Of a DNA stretch of 64,000 nucleotides, positions 29,500 through 38,227 are shown in pieces. The translations under genes and the position numbers were made by a program. Under the pieces are notes generated by a model. The model ran no database searches. It saw only the letters and a program-made list of their open reading frames with translations, and was not told where the DNA came from. Numbering within the stretch: position 1 is the stretch's first letter; each line of letters begins with the position of its first letter. Source of the stretch: Ilyobacter_A sp963668015 (GTDB taxonomy: Bacteria > Fusobacteriota > Fusobacteriia > Fusobacteriales > Fusobacteriaceae); the NCBI GenBank assembly GCA_963668015.2, contig CAXXCR010000037.1, positions 1 to 64,000 on the forward strand. Direction: 5' to 3'.

Positions 29500-30455
29500 T
29501 GCTGAAAAACGTTGAAAATGTTAAGATTTTCTCGGGAACATCGAACAGGAGTTTAGCGGAAAAAATTTCCAAACAGATAGGGATTCCTCTAGGAGATGCG
29601 GAATTAGTTAGGTTTAAAGACGGGGAAATATACGCTAAAATTAACGAAACTGTTAGAGGGTGTACCATATTCGTGATTCAATCTACTTCAGAGCCTGTTA
29701 ACGAAAGCTTAATGGAGTTATTGATATTTATCGATGCTTTAAAAAGAGCTTCCGCTAGCAAAATTGTAGTTGTAATACCTTACTACGGATATGCAAGACA
29801 GGATAGAAAAGCGAGCCCAAGAGAACCAATTACAGCAAAACTAGTAGCTAACCTACTTACTTCGGCAGGGGCTAACAGAGTAATGACAATGGATCTTCAT
29901 GCACAACAGATACAAGGTTTCTTTGATATTCCAGTAGATCATATGCAGGCGCTGCCTATTTTAGCAAAATACTTTATAGAAAAAGGACTTTGTGGTGATG
30001 ATGTAGTGGTAGTATCTCCAGATGTAGGTGGAGTAAAAAGAGCAAGATCACTTGCAAGCTGGCTGGACTGTAAAATTGCTATTATAGATAAAAGAAGACC
30101 TAAGCCGAATATGTCTGAGGTAATGAACCTTATAGGAGAAGTGGAAGGAAAAACAGCTATCTTTATAGATGATATGATAGATACTGGAGGTACTATCACA
30201 AATGGTGCACAGGCTATCATAAACAGGGGAGCAAAAGAAGCGTATGCTTGTTGTACACATGCTGTTTTCTCAGGTCCTGCAATTGAGAGGTTAGAAGCAA
30301 GTCCTTTGAAAGAAGTAGTTATAAGTGACAGTATACAGTTACCGGAACACAAAAAAATAGACAAAGTGAAGGTGCTTTCTGCAGATAAACTTTTCTCTGA
30401 AGGTATAAAAAGAGTATTTACCAATCAATCATTAAGCGTTCTATTTGAAAAGTAA
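29499..30455 (+). CDS. prs: Ribose-phosphate pyrophosphokinase
   Basis: A 318-residue PRPP synthetase. It joins ATP and ribose 5-phosphate to form PRPP for purine, pyrimidine, histidine and NAD synthesis. The start region has FSGTSNRSLAEKI and LGDAELVRFKDGEIYAKI. The ATP flexible loop is YYGYARQDRKASPREPI, MDLHAQQIQGFFDIPVDHM is present, and the PRPP-binding loop is FIDDMIDTGGTI near residue 222. Its ATG overlaps the glmU stop by one base. Confidence 0.97.
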   Translation: MLKNVENVKIFSGTSNRSLAEKISKQIGIPLGDAELVRFKDGEIYAKINETVRGCTIFVIQSTSEPVNESLMELLIFIDALKRASASKIVVVIPYYGYARQDRKASPREPITAKLVANLLTSAGANRVMTMDLHAQQIQGFFDIPVDHMQALPILAKYFIEKGLCGDDVVVVSPDVGGVKRARSLASWLDCKIAIIDKRRPKPNMSEVMNLIGEVEGKTAIFIDDMIDTGGTITNGAQAIINRGAKEAYACCTHAVFSGPAIERLEASPLKEVVISDSIQLPEHKKIDKVKVLSADKLFSEGIKRVFTNQSLSVLFEK

Positions 30456-30489
30456 TCGGGAGAGGTTTCTTAAATAAGGAAGTGATGAT

Positions 30490-31512
30490 ATGTCTGAACT
30501 GAGAAAAGATCCTGTGAGTAAAAGATGGGTTATATTTTCGCCAGAAAGAGCTCAAAGACCAAATGATTTTGAGAACACAAAACCTATCCAGGAGGAATCC
30601 GAAGAGAAGTACTGCCCATTTTGTTCGGGGAATGAAAAACGTTCTGGAGATGAGATTTTGGTTTATCCTAAAATCAGGGGTAGAATTCCAAATACACCTG
30701 GGTGGTGGATAAGGGTTTTAGAGAATAAGTACCCGGTTCTTGGCAGCAACGAGCAACTTGGGAAAAAAGCTGTCGGTATATATGACAAAATGAATGCAGT
30801 TGGAAGACATGAAGTCATAGTGGAGACAGAAGAACATAAACGCTGCATCAGCGAACTGGACTACGAGGAGATTGAAAAAGTCATTTGGGCCTATAGAGAT
30901 AGGTACCTTGAGATTTCAGAAGATGAGAATATTAAGCATATACTTATATTTAAAAACTACGGTGAGGAGGCAGGAGCTTCCCTGGAGCATACACATTCAC
31001 AGCTTATAGCTACCCCGGTAGTTCCAAAAAGAGTCGAGACGGCGTTGAGAGGCTCAAAAGAGTACTATGAATTCAGGGATAGATGTGTAACTTGCGATAT
31101 ACTGTATGAGGAACTTTCAACAGGTGAAAGAGTTGTAGAAGAAAACGAGCATTTTTTGTCATTTGTTTTCTTTGCAGGAAGATTCCCATATGAAACCTGG
31201 ATAGTTCCCAAATCACACAGCGCGCATTTTGGAAGTATCGGAAGTCAGGAAGTGAAATCCCTCGCAGAGATTTTGAAAAAAACATTACGCAGGATAAGCT
31301 TGGCTTTGGGAAATCCAGATTATAATTACGTTATCAGTACAGCACCCATAAATATTCCGGGAGACAACAGGACTTATTATCACTGGCACATAGAAATCAT
31401 GCCTAAACTTACAAAAATAGCAGGCTTCGAATGGGGAACAGGATTTTACATAAATCCAGTGCTCCCTGAAAAAGCAGCAGAGGTGCTTAGAAGCGTGGAA
31501 ATAGAAGATTAA
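30490..31512 (+). CDS. galT: Galactose-1-phosphate uridylyltransferase
   Basis: A 340-residue class I GalT of the HIT superfamily. It exchanges UMP between UDP-glucose and galactose 1-phosphate. CPFCSGNE near the N terminus is the zinc-site pair, LEHTHSQLIATPVVP is the active-site histidine region, and YYHWHIEIMPK forms the second HIT-like motif. Start at ATG behind AAGGAAG, 35 bases after prs. No galK or galE is adjacent, so a general nucleotidyltransferase role in the glmU-prs operon is possible. Confidence 0.88.
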   Translation: MSELRKDPVSKRWVIFSPERAQRPNDFENTKPIQEESEEKYCPFCSGNEKRSGDEILVYPKIRGRIPNTPGWWIRVLENKYPVLGSNEQLGKKAVGIYDKMNAVGRHEVIVETEEHKRCISELDYEEIEKVIWAYRDRYLEISEDENIKHILIFKNYGEEAGASLEHTHSQLIATPVVPKRVETALRGSKEYYEFRDRCVTCDILYEELSTGERVVEENEHFLSFVFFAGRFPYETWIVPKSHSAHFGSIGSQEVKSLAEILKKTLRRISLALGNPDYNYVISTAPINIPGDNRTYYHWHIEIMPKLTKIAGFEWGTGFYINPVLPEKAAEVLRSVEIED

Positions 31513-31515
31513 TTC

Positions 31516-31545
31516 AAGAGAGGGAGTACTCCCTCTCTTTTTATT
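31516..31545 (+). terminator. Terminator after galT
   Basis: AAGAGAGGGAGT and ACTCCCTCTCTT form a 24-base perfect palindrome (31516-31539), with T residues following. Confidence 0.88.
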
Positions 31546-31632
31546 TTGTAGGCTCATATAGCTTGTTTTATTGACTATAGTATGGTAAAATATTTTTAAG
31601 AAGGCATTTTTGAAAAAAGGTGGATTTTTTCA

Positions 31633-32265
31633 ATGAAAATAAAGTATAGCAAAGCTGAATTAGCGAAAATAAGCAAAGGTGTATCAAAAGGTGAGCTCGT
31701 TGTATACCCGACAGATACGGTTTACGGGTTGGGCGCAAGCATTTATAATGTTGACGCAATAAAGAGGGTTTACCAGGTGAAAACAAGATCCTTTTCATCA
31801 CCGTTGATCGCTTTGGTAAGCAGAAAAGAAAACGTAAAAAAAATAGCGGAACTGGGTAAAAACATAGAGCTTGTTGAAAAGCTTATAGATGAGTTTTGGC
31901 CAGGAGCGCTTACAATAATTTTGAATAAAAAGGACGCAATACCTTTGGAGATGGTTTCGCATACCAACACAGTGGGGGTAAGGATGCCAAATTTAGATAT
32001 ATCTCTTGAGATCATAGAAGCTTGCGGAGGAATACTTGCCACAACTAGTGCCAATATATCCGGGAAGCCCAGTGTTAAAAGTTATGATGAATTGGACAGT
32101 GAGCTGATGAAGAAGGTAGATATAAAAATAGACGGGGGTATATGCCCTTTGGGAATTGAGTCTACAATACTGGATATGAGGGAAGAACCTACCATACTCA
32201 GAATGGGCGGGGTTCCCAAAGAAAAACTAGAAAAAATTCTTGGAATGAAAATAAAAGAACAATAA
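31633..32265 (+). CDS. L-threonylcarbamoyladenylate synthase (Sua5/YrdC/YwlC family)
   Basis: A 210-residue protein of the TsaC/Sua5 family, which makes threonylcarbamoyl-AMP for the t6A37 modification of ANN-reading tRNAs. Motifs: VYPTDTVYGLGASIYN, YQVKTRSFSSPLIALV, WPGALTIIL, GVRMPNLDIS, and ATTSANISGKPS. GGICPLGIESTILDM completes the substrate-binding cleft. The extra Sua5 C-terminal domain is absent. Start at ATG behind AAAGGTGG; the next gene follows 17 bases later. Confidence 0.92.
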   Translation: MKIKYSKAELAKISKGVSKGELVVYPTDTVYGLGASIYNVDAIKRVYQVKTRSFSSPLIALVSRKENVKKIAELGKNIELVEKLIDEFWPGALTIILNKKDAIPLEMVSHTNTVGVRMPNLDISLEIIEACGGILATTSANISGKPSVKSYDELDSELMKKVDIKIDGGICPLGIESTILDMREEPTILRMGGVPKEKLEKILGMKIKEQ

Positions 32266-32282
32266 GAGTATGGGGGAGAAAT

Positions 32283-32720
32283 ATGAGAGGCCAAAAAATG
32301 AACCTTAACAGAATGAACGAAATGCAAAAAATGAACACTCAAGGCATGATGGGTGCGATGAGCTCTATTCAAAAAATTGGAAAAGGAAAAAGAAAATATG
32401 ATGTAAAAATAGATAAAAATAATAAAAAGTTTTTGTCTAAGCTTATTGTAGAGATGAAAAAGCAAATGGCTGGATATGGTGCCAATCCTCAAACAAAGGG
32501 AGTTATAGACTTTTTAAACTACCTTGAAACTGAATCTAAAAATAAGAATAAGTCTATTAAAATGAGTTTTGAAGAGCTTGAGTTTTTGAAAAAAACTGTA
32601 GCTGAATCTGTAAAGGGTATGGAGATCATGGAATTTAAGTGGTACCAACTGTTTAGGAAAGTTATGGTTAAGATAATGCTGAAACAGTATAGATACCTTT
32701 TAGAAGATCTAAATAAGTAG
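32283..32720 (+). CDS. Uncharacterised lysine-rich protein
   Basis: A 145-residue protein I do not recognise. The first 30 residues are rich in Met, Asn and Gln (LNRMNEMQKMNTQGMMGAM). The rest is strongly basic and mostly helical, with KYDVKIDKNNKKFLSKLIVE and FEELEFLKKTVAESVKGMEIM. No signal peptide, membrane span or cysteine is present. It lies 17 bases after the tsaC-like gene behind GGGGGAG and ends in a terminator, so it belongs to that operon. It may be lineage-specific. Confidence 0.7.
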   Translation: MRGQKMNLNRMNEMQKMNTQGMMGAMSSIQKIGKGKRKYDVKIDKNNKKFLSKLIVEMKKQMAGYGANPQTKGVIDFLNYLETESKNKNKSIKMSFEELEFLKKTVAESVKGMEIMEFKWYQLFRKVMVKIMLKQYRYLLEDLNK

Positions 32721-32724
32721 ATAT

Positions 32725-32750
32725 GAGAGCCCGTTGGGCTCTTTTCTTAA
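32725..32750 (+). terminator. Terminator after the lysine-rich gene
   Basis: AGAGCCC and GGGCTCT pair around GTT, followed by TTTCTT. Confidence 0.75.
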
Positions 32751-32845
32751 TTTGAGAGTTTTTCAAGTAGAATAAAATTTAGTTTTGAAAAAAGGGAAAG
32801 TGCACACTTCTAAGAAAATAGTCATGCAGAAAAGGGGGAGTGTAT

Positions 32846-34288
32846 ATGGAAAAGGTTGATTTGAAAAGAATTATACCAACTGAAGTTGTACGCAGGTTAA
32901 ATGAAGATTATATACATGAAAGAAAAGTATTTCCTTATGACGAGGATGAGAAAGAGATCAGTATTGCAATGGTGAATCCAGGTGACATGCAGACAATAAT
33001 GAACCTAAAGTCAAAATTTAATAAGAGGATAAAGCATATTCAAATGACGGAAGAGGAATTCTACTTGCTCACAACACGTTATTTTGGAATCGGCTCCGGC
33101 ATGTTCAACGGAAAAGAGAAAGACATAGCATTTACGCATGATTATGATATAGAAGAGGATAAGGATAACCCTGAAGTCATACGTTTTGTAAACCAGTTAC
33201 TGCTGGATGCATATAAAAAAGGATCCACGGACATACATTTAGAACCTGTAAAAAACGATGTATTACTGAGGTATAGGATAGACGGAGTACTGCATAATGT
33301 GCCTCTGCCGAGAGCCATAAAAAATGTGTATAAAGCCATAGTTTCACGGGTAAAAATAATGTCCGAGCTGGATATAGCCGAAAAAAGACTTCCGCAGGAT
33401 GGTAGGATAAAAATCAAAACTAAAGAAGCTGAACAGGAACTTAGGATATCGATAATTCCAACAATAAATGGAGAGAGTATAGTTATAAGAATATTGGCAA
33501 ATCAAAAGGCCGAAATGGAACTGGAAAAGCTTGGGATGAGAGAACTTGTTCTGCAAGACTTTCGAGAATTGGTACACAAGCCAAACGGGATAGTATTAGT
33601 AACAGGTCCGACTGGTAGTGGAAAGAGTACGACCCTTTTTTCAGCCATAAAGGAAATAGGCGATGGTCAGAAAAAAATATTAACCATAGAAGATCCGGTA
33701 GAGTACCAGATAGACGGTATAAGTCAGATCCAAGTTAAAAGTGATATAGGGCTTTCGTTTGCAAAGGGCCTCAGGGCTATTTTGAGGCACGATCCGGATA
33801 TAATAATGATAGGTGAGATAAGAGACAAGGAGACTGCTGAGATAGCTATTAGATCATCGTTGACCGGACATCTGGTTTTCGCCACCTTACACACCAACGA
33901 CTCTGTGAGTGCAATAACCAGGCTCGTAGATATGGGAATAGAACCTTATTTGATAACGTCATCATTAATAGGAGTTTTGGCCCAAAGGCTTGTGAGAAAA
34001 ATCTGTCCATACTGTAAAACAGAGAAGGTCCTGGACAACGGAGAGAAAGCCTGGTATGGAAAAGGGTGCGACTACTGTTTTTATACGGGGTACAAGGGAA
34101 GGACGAGTATACACGAACTGTTCAAGGTAGATGACTACAATAAAAAAGATATATTATCCGGCAAAACAGGCTTTCAAATAAAGTCTAAACTAAAAGAGAA
34201 TGGTTGGGATGATTTGAAGTCTGACGGCATAGCGAAAGCAAAAACCGGGGTTACCACAATGGATGAAGTTATCCGGGTTGCCTGGTAG
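32846..34288 (+). CDS. PilB/GspE-type assembly ATPase, isolated
   Basis: About 480 residues from the ATG at 32846 (behind AAAGGGGGAG); a GTG two codons earlier is an alternative. The N-terminal domain has the GspE/PilB form. The ATPase core has Walker A GPTGSGKSTT near residue 254, the Asp box LTIEDPVEYQ, Walker B IIMIGEIRDKETAE and the His box HLVFATLHTND. A zinc tetracysteine (CPYC, then CDYC) follows. Such ATPases power type IV pilus, competence pseudopilus or type II secretion assembly. No pilC, pilin or pilT gene is adjacent, so the rest of the machine must be elsewhere or lost. Confidence 0.88.
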   Translation: MEKVDLKRIIPTEVVRRLNEDYIHERKVFPYDEDEKEISIAMVNPGDMQTIMNLKSKFNKRIKHIQMTEEEFYLLTTRYFGIGSGMFNGKEKDIAFTHDYDIEEDKDNPEVIRFVNQLLLDAYKKGSTDIHLEPVKNDVLLRYRIDGVLHNVPLPRAIKNVYKAIVSRVKIMSELDIAEKRLPQDGRIKIKTKEAEQELRISIIPTINGESIVIRILANQKAEMELEKLGMRELVLQDFRELVHKPNGIVLVTGPTGSGKSTTLFSAIKEIGDGQKKILTIEDPVEYQIDGISQIQVKSDIGLSFAKGLRAILRHDPDIIMIGEIRDKETAEIAIRSSLTGHLVFATLHTNDSVSAITRLVDMGIEPYLITSSLIGVLAQRLVRKICPYCKTEKVLDNGEKAWYGKGCDYCFYTGYKGRTSIHELFKVDDYNKKDILSGKTGFQIKSKLKENGWDDLKSDGIAKAKTGVTTMDEVIRVAW

Positions 34289-34329
34289 TTAAATTACGGA
34301 GTGTTTAAAATTATGTGATAAATTACTGA

Positions 34330-34790
34330 ATTGCAGTACTTTCTTTGCTTGTCCAAAGCACCTACAGGCATTCACTCCCTTTGGTCGATCAAAGTACCAA
34401 AGAAAAGACACCCGTAAGATTAATGGAACTTGTAAAAATAAATTTTACACGGAAATTTTTAAAAAGGTTTAAATTCAAATGCTTGGAAAAGTTATATATT
34501 TCGGCCATTGAAACAAGCAGCGTTAAAAAAGATCGAAGATAATCCGTAGAAACAAATCGGCTGTTTGGACGAGGTGAGTTGGCCTAAAAAATAACGATTT
34601 TTACAAGTATATTTTTTGGCCCTTAGAAACTTACTTTCTGAGTTTCTAAATCTTAGATTTTCGAGAGATTTTAGCTGATTTTTCACAGGCCTTGATTTTT
34701 CTTTGTTACTTTCTTTCCGTCAAGGAAAAGAAGGTAAGGTTCTCATAAATTCAATGTTTTCTTGTAAATGTTAAAAAACGACTTAGATTA
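34330..34790. repeat. Dispersed intergenic repeat, family B copy 1
   Basis: The stretch 34289-34881 has no real gene. It shares three blocks with 60.5-61.0 kb, in the same order. The first is TACTTTCTTTGCTTGTCCAA, followed by CAAAGAAAAGACACCC. The second is TTTCGGCCATTGAAA, then CAGCGTTAAAAAAGATCGA. The third is TTTTAGCTGATTTTTCACAG, leading to GCCTTGATTTTT. Short frames within it are not conserved as protein between the copies. The nature of the element is unknown. Confidence 0.75.
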
Positions 34791-34881
34791 GATAAGTTTG
34801 GTTTCTTAAGATAGTGTAATTGGATATATTATAGATTTTGACTAAATTTGATTTGAGAAATTTTAATGATAGGGGGCAGCA

Positions 34882-35817
34882 ATGTACAAGTATGTTTTTG
34901 GACCGGTTCCATCTAGAAGATTAGGTGTATCACTAGGGGTGGATCTGGTAAAAATGAAGACGTGTAACTTGGACTGCATCTACTGTGAGTGCGGTCCAAC
35001 GAAAAAATATATAAAAGATAGGGGAGAGTTTGTAAAAGTAGAAGAGCTTATCTCTGAGTTGAAAGAGGTATTAGAGGACTTAAAACCTGACTATATAACA
35101 TTCTCAGGAGGGGGCGAGCCAACTCTCAACATAAGCCTGGGAGAGATAGTCAGAGAAATAAAAAAAATAAGCACAGCCAGACTCGCTTTGATAACTAACT
35201 CCACTTTGCTAAATAAAGAGGATATTTTAGAGGATGTAATGGGGGTAGACCTTATCATGCCGTCTATCGACGCTGTAAGTGAAGAGGTATTCTTAAAAAT
35301 AAACAGACCTGATAAAGATATGAAAATTACAGACATAACTGATGGAATAAGAAAGCTTGGTTCTAGGTTTAGTGGAGAGATATACATAGAAGTTTTCATA
35401 GTTGAAGGTATAAATGACACTCAGGAGGAGCTGAAAAAATTTGCATCTTACTTAAAAACTGTAAGGTATACTAAAATTCAGCTTAACTCACTGGCCAGAC
35501 CAGGTGCAGAAGGATGGGTAAAGCCTGCGAATATAGAAAGGCTTTCAGAAATTAAGGATTACTTTGAAAATCAAGGACTTGAAAATGTTGAAATAATAAA
35601 AAAATATCAAAATAGGAGTTATATAAAAAATTATAATGAAACTCTTGAAAAGTTAATTTTGGGGATGCTGGCAAAGAGGGCCTGCTCGCTTGTGGATTTA
35701 CTAGATATAAGCAATATCGGTAAAAACGAGTTAAATAAATATCTGGATATACTGGAAAAAGAGGGGAAAATAAAGAGCTTAATAAAAGATAATCAAATTT
35801 TTCTAAAAAAGGTTTGA
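34882..35817 (+). CDS. Radical SAM protein
   Basis: A 311-residue radical SAM enzyme. FGPVPSRRLGVSLGVD leads into the cluster motif CNLDCIYCE (C-x3-C-x2-C, residues about 31-38), and FSGGGEPTL is the SAM-binding glycine motif. The last 65 residues look like a winged-helix domain. This matches a widespread uncharacterised group of stand-alone radical SAM proteins beginning FGPVPSRRLG; the substrate is unknown. Start at ATG behind AGGGGG, with upstream sequence formed by the repeat element. Confidence 0.85.
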   Translation: MYKYVFGPVPSRRLGVSLGVDLVKMKTCNLDCIYCECGPTKKYIKDRGEFVKVEELISELKEVLEDLKPDYITFSGGGEPTLNISLGEIVREIKKISTARLALITNSTLLNKEDILEDVMGVDLIMPSIDAVSEEVFLKINRPDKDMKITDITDGIRKLGSRFSGEIYIEVFIVEGINDTQEELKKFASYLKTVRYTKIQLNSLARPGAEGWVKPANIERLSEIKDYFENQGLENVEIIKKYQNRSYIKNYNETLEKLILGMLAKRACSLVDLLDISNIGKNELNKYLDILEKEGKIKSLIKDNQIFLKKV

Positions 35818-35834
35818 AAAACTATAAAAAATTA

Positions 35835-35863
35835 TTGACAAAAAAAAGGCTATATTATATAAT
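35835..35863 (+). promoter_or_regulatory. Promoter of the tRNA-Thr-Glu-Tyr-tuf transcript
   Basis: TTGACA (35835-35840), 17-base spacer, TATAAT (35858-35863): a near-consensus strong promoter 23 bases before tRNA-Thr. Confidence 0.85.
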
Positions 35864-35885
35864 AGGCTTCGTTGAGGAAAAGAGC

Positions 35886-35961
35886 GCCGCTTTAGCTCAT
35901 CTGGTAGAGCAGCTGACTTGTAATCAGCAGGTGACTGGTTCGACTCCGGTAAGCGGCACCA
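35886..35961 (+). tRNA. tRNA-Thr(TGT)
   Basis: Acceptor GCCGCTT/AAGCGGC, anticodon loop CTTGTAA with anticodon TGT, T-loop GGTTCGACTCC, encoded CCA. Confidence 0.95.
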
Positions 35962-35965
35962 TAAC

Positions 35966-36040
35966 GGCCCGTTCGTCTAGTGGTTAGGACTCATGGTTTT
36001 CATCCATGCAACAGGAGTTCGATTCTCCTACGGGCTACCA
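35966..36040 (+). tRNA. tRNA-Glu(TTC)
   Basis: Acceptor GGCCCGT pairs with ACGGGCT (one G-U), anticodon loop TTTTCAT with anticodon TTC, T-loop AGTTCGATTCT, encoded CCA. It lies four bases after tRNA-Thr. Confidence 0.94.
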
Positions 36041-36062
36041 AATTAAAAAAAATACATACTAA

Positions 36063-36147
<85 letters not shown>

Positions 36148-36283
36148 CTTAAATCTACACAGCTTTCCTCTTTACATAATAGAAGGAAAAAAATGTGTGG
36201 AGTTTTTTTTATATGTAAGATGAGGCTTGTCTGGGATAAGCTGTTTATATGTTAAAATACAAAATTTTTTTTAGGAGGAAAAA

Positions 36284-37468
36284 ATGGCTAAACAAAAGTT
36301 TGAAAGAACTAAACCACATGTTAACATTGGAACAATCGGACACGTAGATCACGGTAAAACTACAACTACAGCAGCTATCTCTAAAGTGCTGTCTGAAAAA
36401 GGACTAGCAGAAAAAGTTGATTTCGCAAACATCGACCAAGCACCAGAAGAAAGAGAAAGAGGAATCACAATCAATACAGCTCACATCGAGTACGAAACAG
36501 AAGCTAGACACTACGCTCACGTTGACTGTCCAGGCCATGCTGACTATGTTAAAAACATGATCACAGGAGCAGCTCAAATGGATGGAGCTATCCTAGTAGT
36601 ATCAGCAGCAGACGGACCAATGCCTCAAACAAGAGAGCATATCCTACTTTCAAGACAGGTTGGTGTACCTTACATCGTAGTATACCTAAACAAATGTGAT
36701 ATGGTAGACGACGAAGAGTTACTAGAATTAGTAGAGATGGAAGTAAGAGAATTACTATCTGAGTACGGATTCCCAGGAGACGACATACCAGTAATAATGG
36801 GATCTTCATTAGGTGCAATGAATGGTGAAGAAGAATGGGTAGACAAAATCATGGAACTTATGGCTGCAGTAGATGAGTACATCCCAACTCCTGCAAGACC
36901 AGTAGACCAACCATTCCTAATGCCAGTAGAAGACGTATTCACTATCACAGGTAGAGGAACAGTTGTAACAGGAAGAGTAGAAAGAGGAATCGTAAAAGTA
37001 GGAGAAGAAGTTGAGATCATCGGTATCAGAGACACTAAAACAACTACTTGTACAGGTGTAGAGATGTTCAGAAAACTTCTTGATCAAGGAGAAGCAGGAG
37101 ACAACATCGGAGCACTATTAAGAGGAATCAAAAAAGAAGACGTAGAAAGAGGACAAGTATTAGCTAAACCAGGATCAATCACTCCTCATACAGACTTCAC
37201 ATCAGAAGTATACGTACTAACAAAAGAAGAGGGAGGAAGACATACTCCATTCTTCACAGGATACAGACCACAATTCTACTTCAGAACAACTGATATCACA
37301 GGATCAGTAAACTTACCAGAAGGAGTAGAAATGGTAATGCCAGGAGATAACATCGAAATGACAGTATCATTAATTCACCCAATTGCGATGGAAGAAGGAC
37401 TAAGATTCGCGATAAGAGAAGGTGGAAGAACAGTAGCATCAGGTGTTGTTTCTACAATCGTTAAATAA
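36284..37468 (+). CDS. tuf: Elongation factor Tu
   Basis: A 394-residue EF-Tu that delivers aminoacyl-tRNA to the ribosome. G1 is GHVDHGKTT (residues about 18-26), G3 DCPGHADYV, G4 NKCDMVDD, and the switch I region has RERGITINTAHIEYE. It follows tRNA-Thr, Glu and Tyr in the same direction with a strong promoter ahead, recalling the tRNA-tufB arrangement of enterobacteria. The gene uses a strongly biased codon set, as expected for high expression. Start at ATG after TAGGAGG. Confidence 0.98.
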   Translation: MAKQKFERTKPHVNIGTIGHVDHGKTTTTAAISKVLSEKGLAEKVDFANIDQAPEERERGITINTAHIEYETEARHYAHVDCPGHADYVKNMITGAAQMDGAILVVSAADGPMPQTREHILLSRQVGVPYIVVYLNKCDMVDDEELLELVEMEVRELLSEYGFPGDDIPVIMGSSLGAMNGEEEWVDKIMELMAAVDEYIPTPARPVDQPFLMPVEDVFTITGRGTVVTGRVERGIVKVGEEVEIIGIRDTKTTTCTGVEMFRKLLDQGEAGDNIGALLRGIKKEDVERGQVLAKPGSITPHTDFTSEVYVLTKEEGGRHTPFFTGYRPQFYFRTTDITGSVNLPEGVEMVMPGDNIEMTVSLIHPIAMEEGLRFAIREGGRTVASGVVSTIVK

Positions 37469-37483
37469 TAACTAACTTATAAT

Positions 37484-37517
37484 ATTTGGGGGGATATGGA
37501 AGTATCCCCCTTTTTTT
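37484..37517 (+). terminator. Terminator of tuf
   Basis: GGGGGGATA pairs with TATCCCCC around TGGAAG, followed by TTTTTTT. Confidence 0.88.
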
Positions 37518-37541
37518 GAATTATTACGGGAAGAAAAGAAG

Positions 37542-38135
37542 ATGTGGATGGAGTTTTTTAATATAGGTTTGGAAAATATAAGCAAAACTGGAATTATAAT
37601 AAGTATATTTGCTTTTCTCATAGGAGTCAGGTATCCGGACTGGGATTTTAAGATGGGCTTAAAGCATAGGTCTGCTTTTACCCACAGTCCGCTTATTGTT
37701 TATTTGTTGTATACCCTTCATAAGAACAGCGGAGGAGTTGAATTTAGATATTTTCTTATATCTTTTTCAATAGCTGTTGGAATTCATCTGGCTTATGATT
37801 ATTTTCCTAAAAAGTGGATTGGCAGTGCTCTTGTGCACCTTTCGTTTAAAATAGTTTTAGGAAGCAGGTACTCAAAACTTTTTTTTGCCTTTTCTATACT
37901 TTTTTGTAACTATATAGCAATAAAGATGATGGAGAACAGTTCAGAATACATTGCTTTTTTTATAATCGGTTTACTTATATTTTTCAAGGAATCAAAAAAG
38001 GAAGCGAAATTTTTTAGACCGCTATTTTTATATGCTTTAGTCTACTGCGGATTGGGTTATTTTAAATACTGTGATATTTTTAATTGGGTTGTGGAACCTG
38101 TTTCCAAGCTTATAAAAATGAGCTTAAAAGCTTAA
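37542..38135 (+). CDS. Polytopic membrane protein, DUF457/YdjM-like
   Basis: A 197-residue membrane protein of about five segments. RYPDWDFKMGLKHRSAFTHS near residue 30-50 contains the H-R-x3-T-H pattern of the DUF457/YdjM family, annotated as membrane-bound metal-dependent hydrolases, and HLAYDYFPKKW near residue 87-97 could add metal ligands. The activity is unproven. It starts at ATG 17 bases after the tuf terminator with a weak Shine-Dalgarno (GAAGAAAAGAAG), so it may depend on read-through from tuf. Confidence 0.6.
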   Translation: MWMEFFNIGLENISKTGIIISIFAFLIGVRYPDWDFKMGLKHRSAFTHSPLIVYLLYTLHKNSGGVEFRYFLISFSIAVGIHLAYDYFPKKWIGSALVHLSFKIVLGSRYSKLFFAFSILFCNYIAIKMMENSSEYIAFFIIGLLIFFKESKKEAKFFRPLFLYALVYCGLGYFKYCDIFNWVVEPVSKLIKMSLKA

Positions 38136-38152
38136 AAGCTTAATGCTTGAGC

Positions 38153-38182
38153 TTGACAATTTATTCAGATATTTAATATAAT
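38153..38182 (+). promoter_or_regulatory. Promoter of the split transketolase genes
   Basis: TTGACA (38153-38158), 18-base spacer, TATAAT (38177-38182), 46 bases before the ATG. Confidence 0.75.
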
Positions 38183-38227
38183 CTCTCTGTTAAGTAATAT
38201 ATTTGAAAACATTGAAAGGAGAAAATA

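Noticed and set aside
34345..34542. 65-codon + strand frame in the family B repeat
   Set aside because: The corresponding frame in the other repeat copy (60700-60900) shares only fragments, there is no ribosome-binding site, and similarity between copies is at the DNA level.
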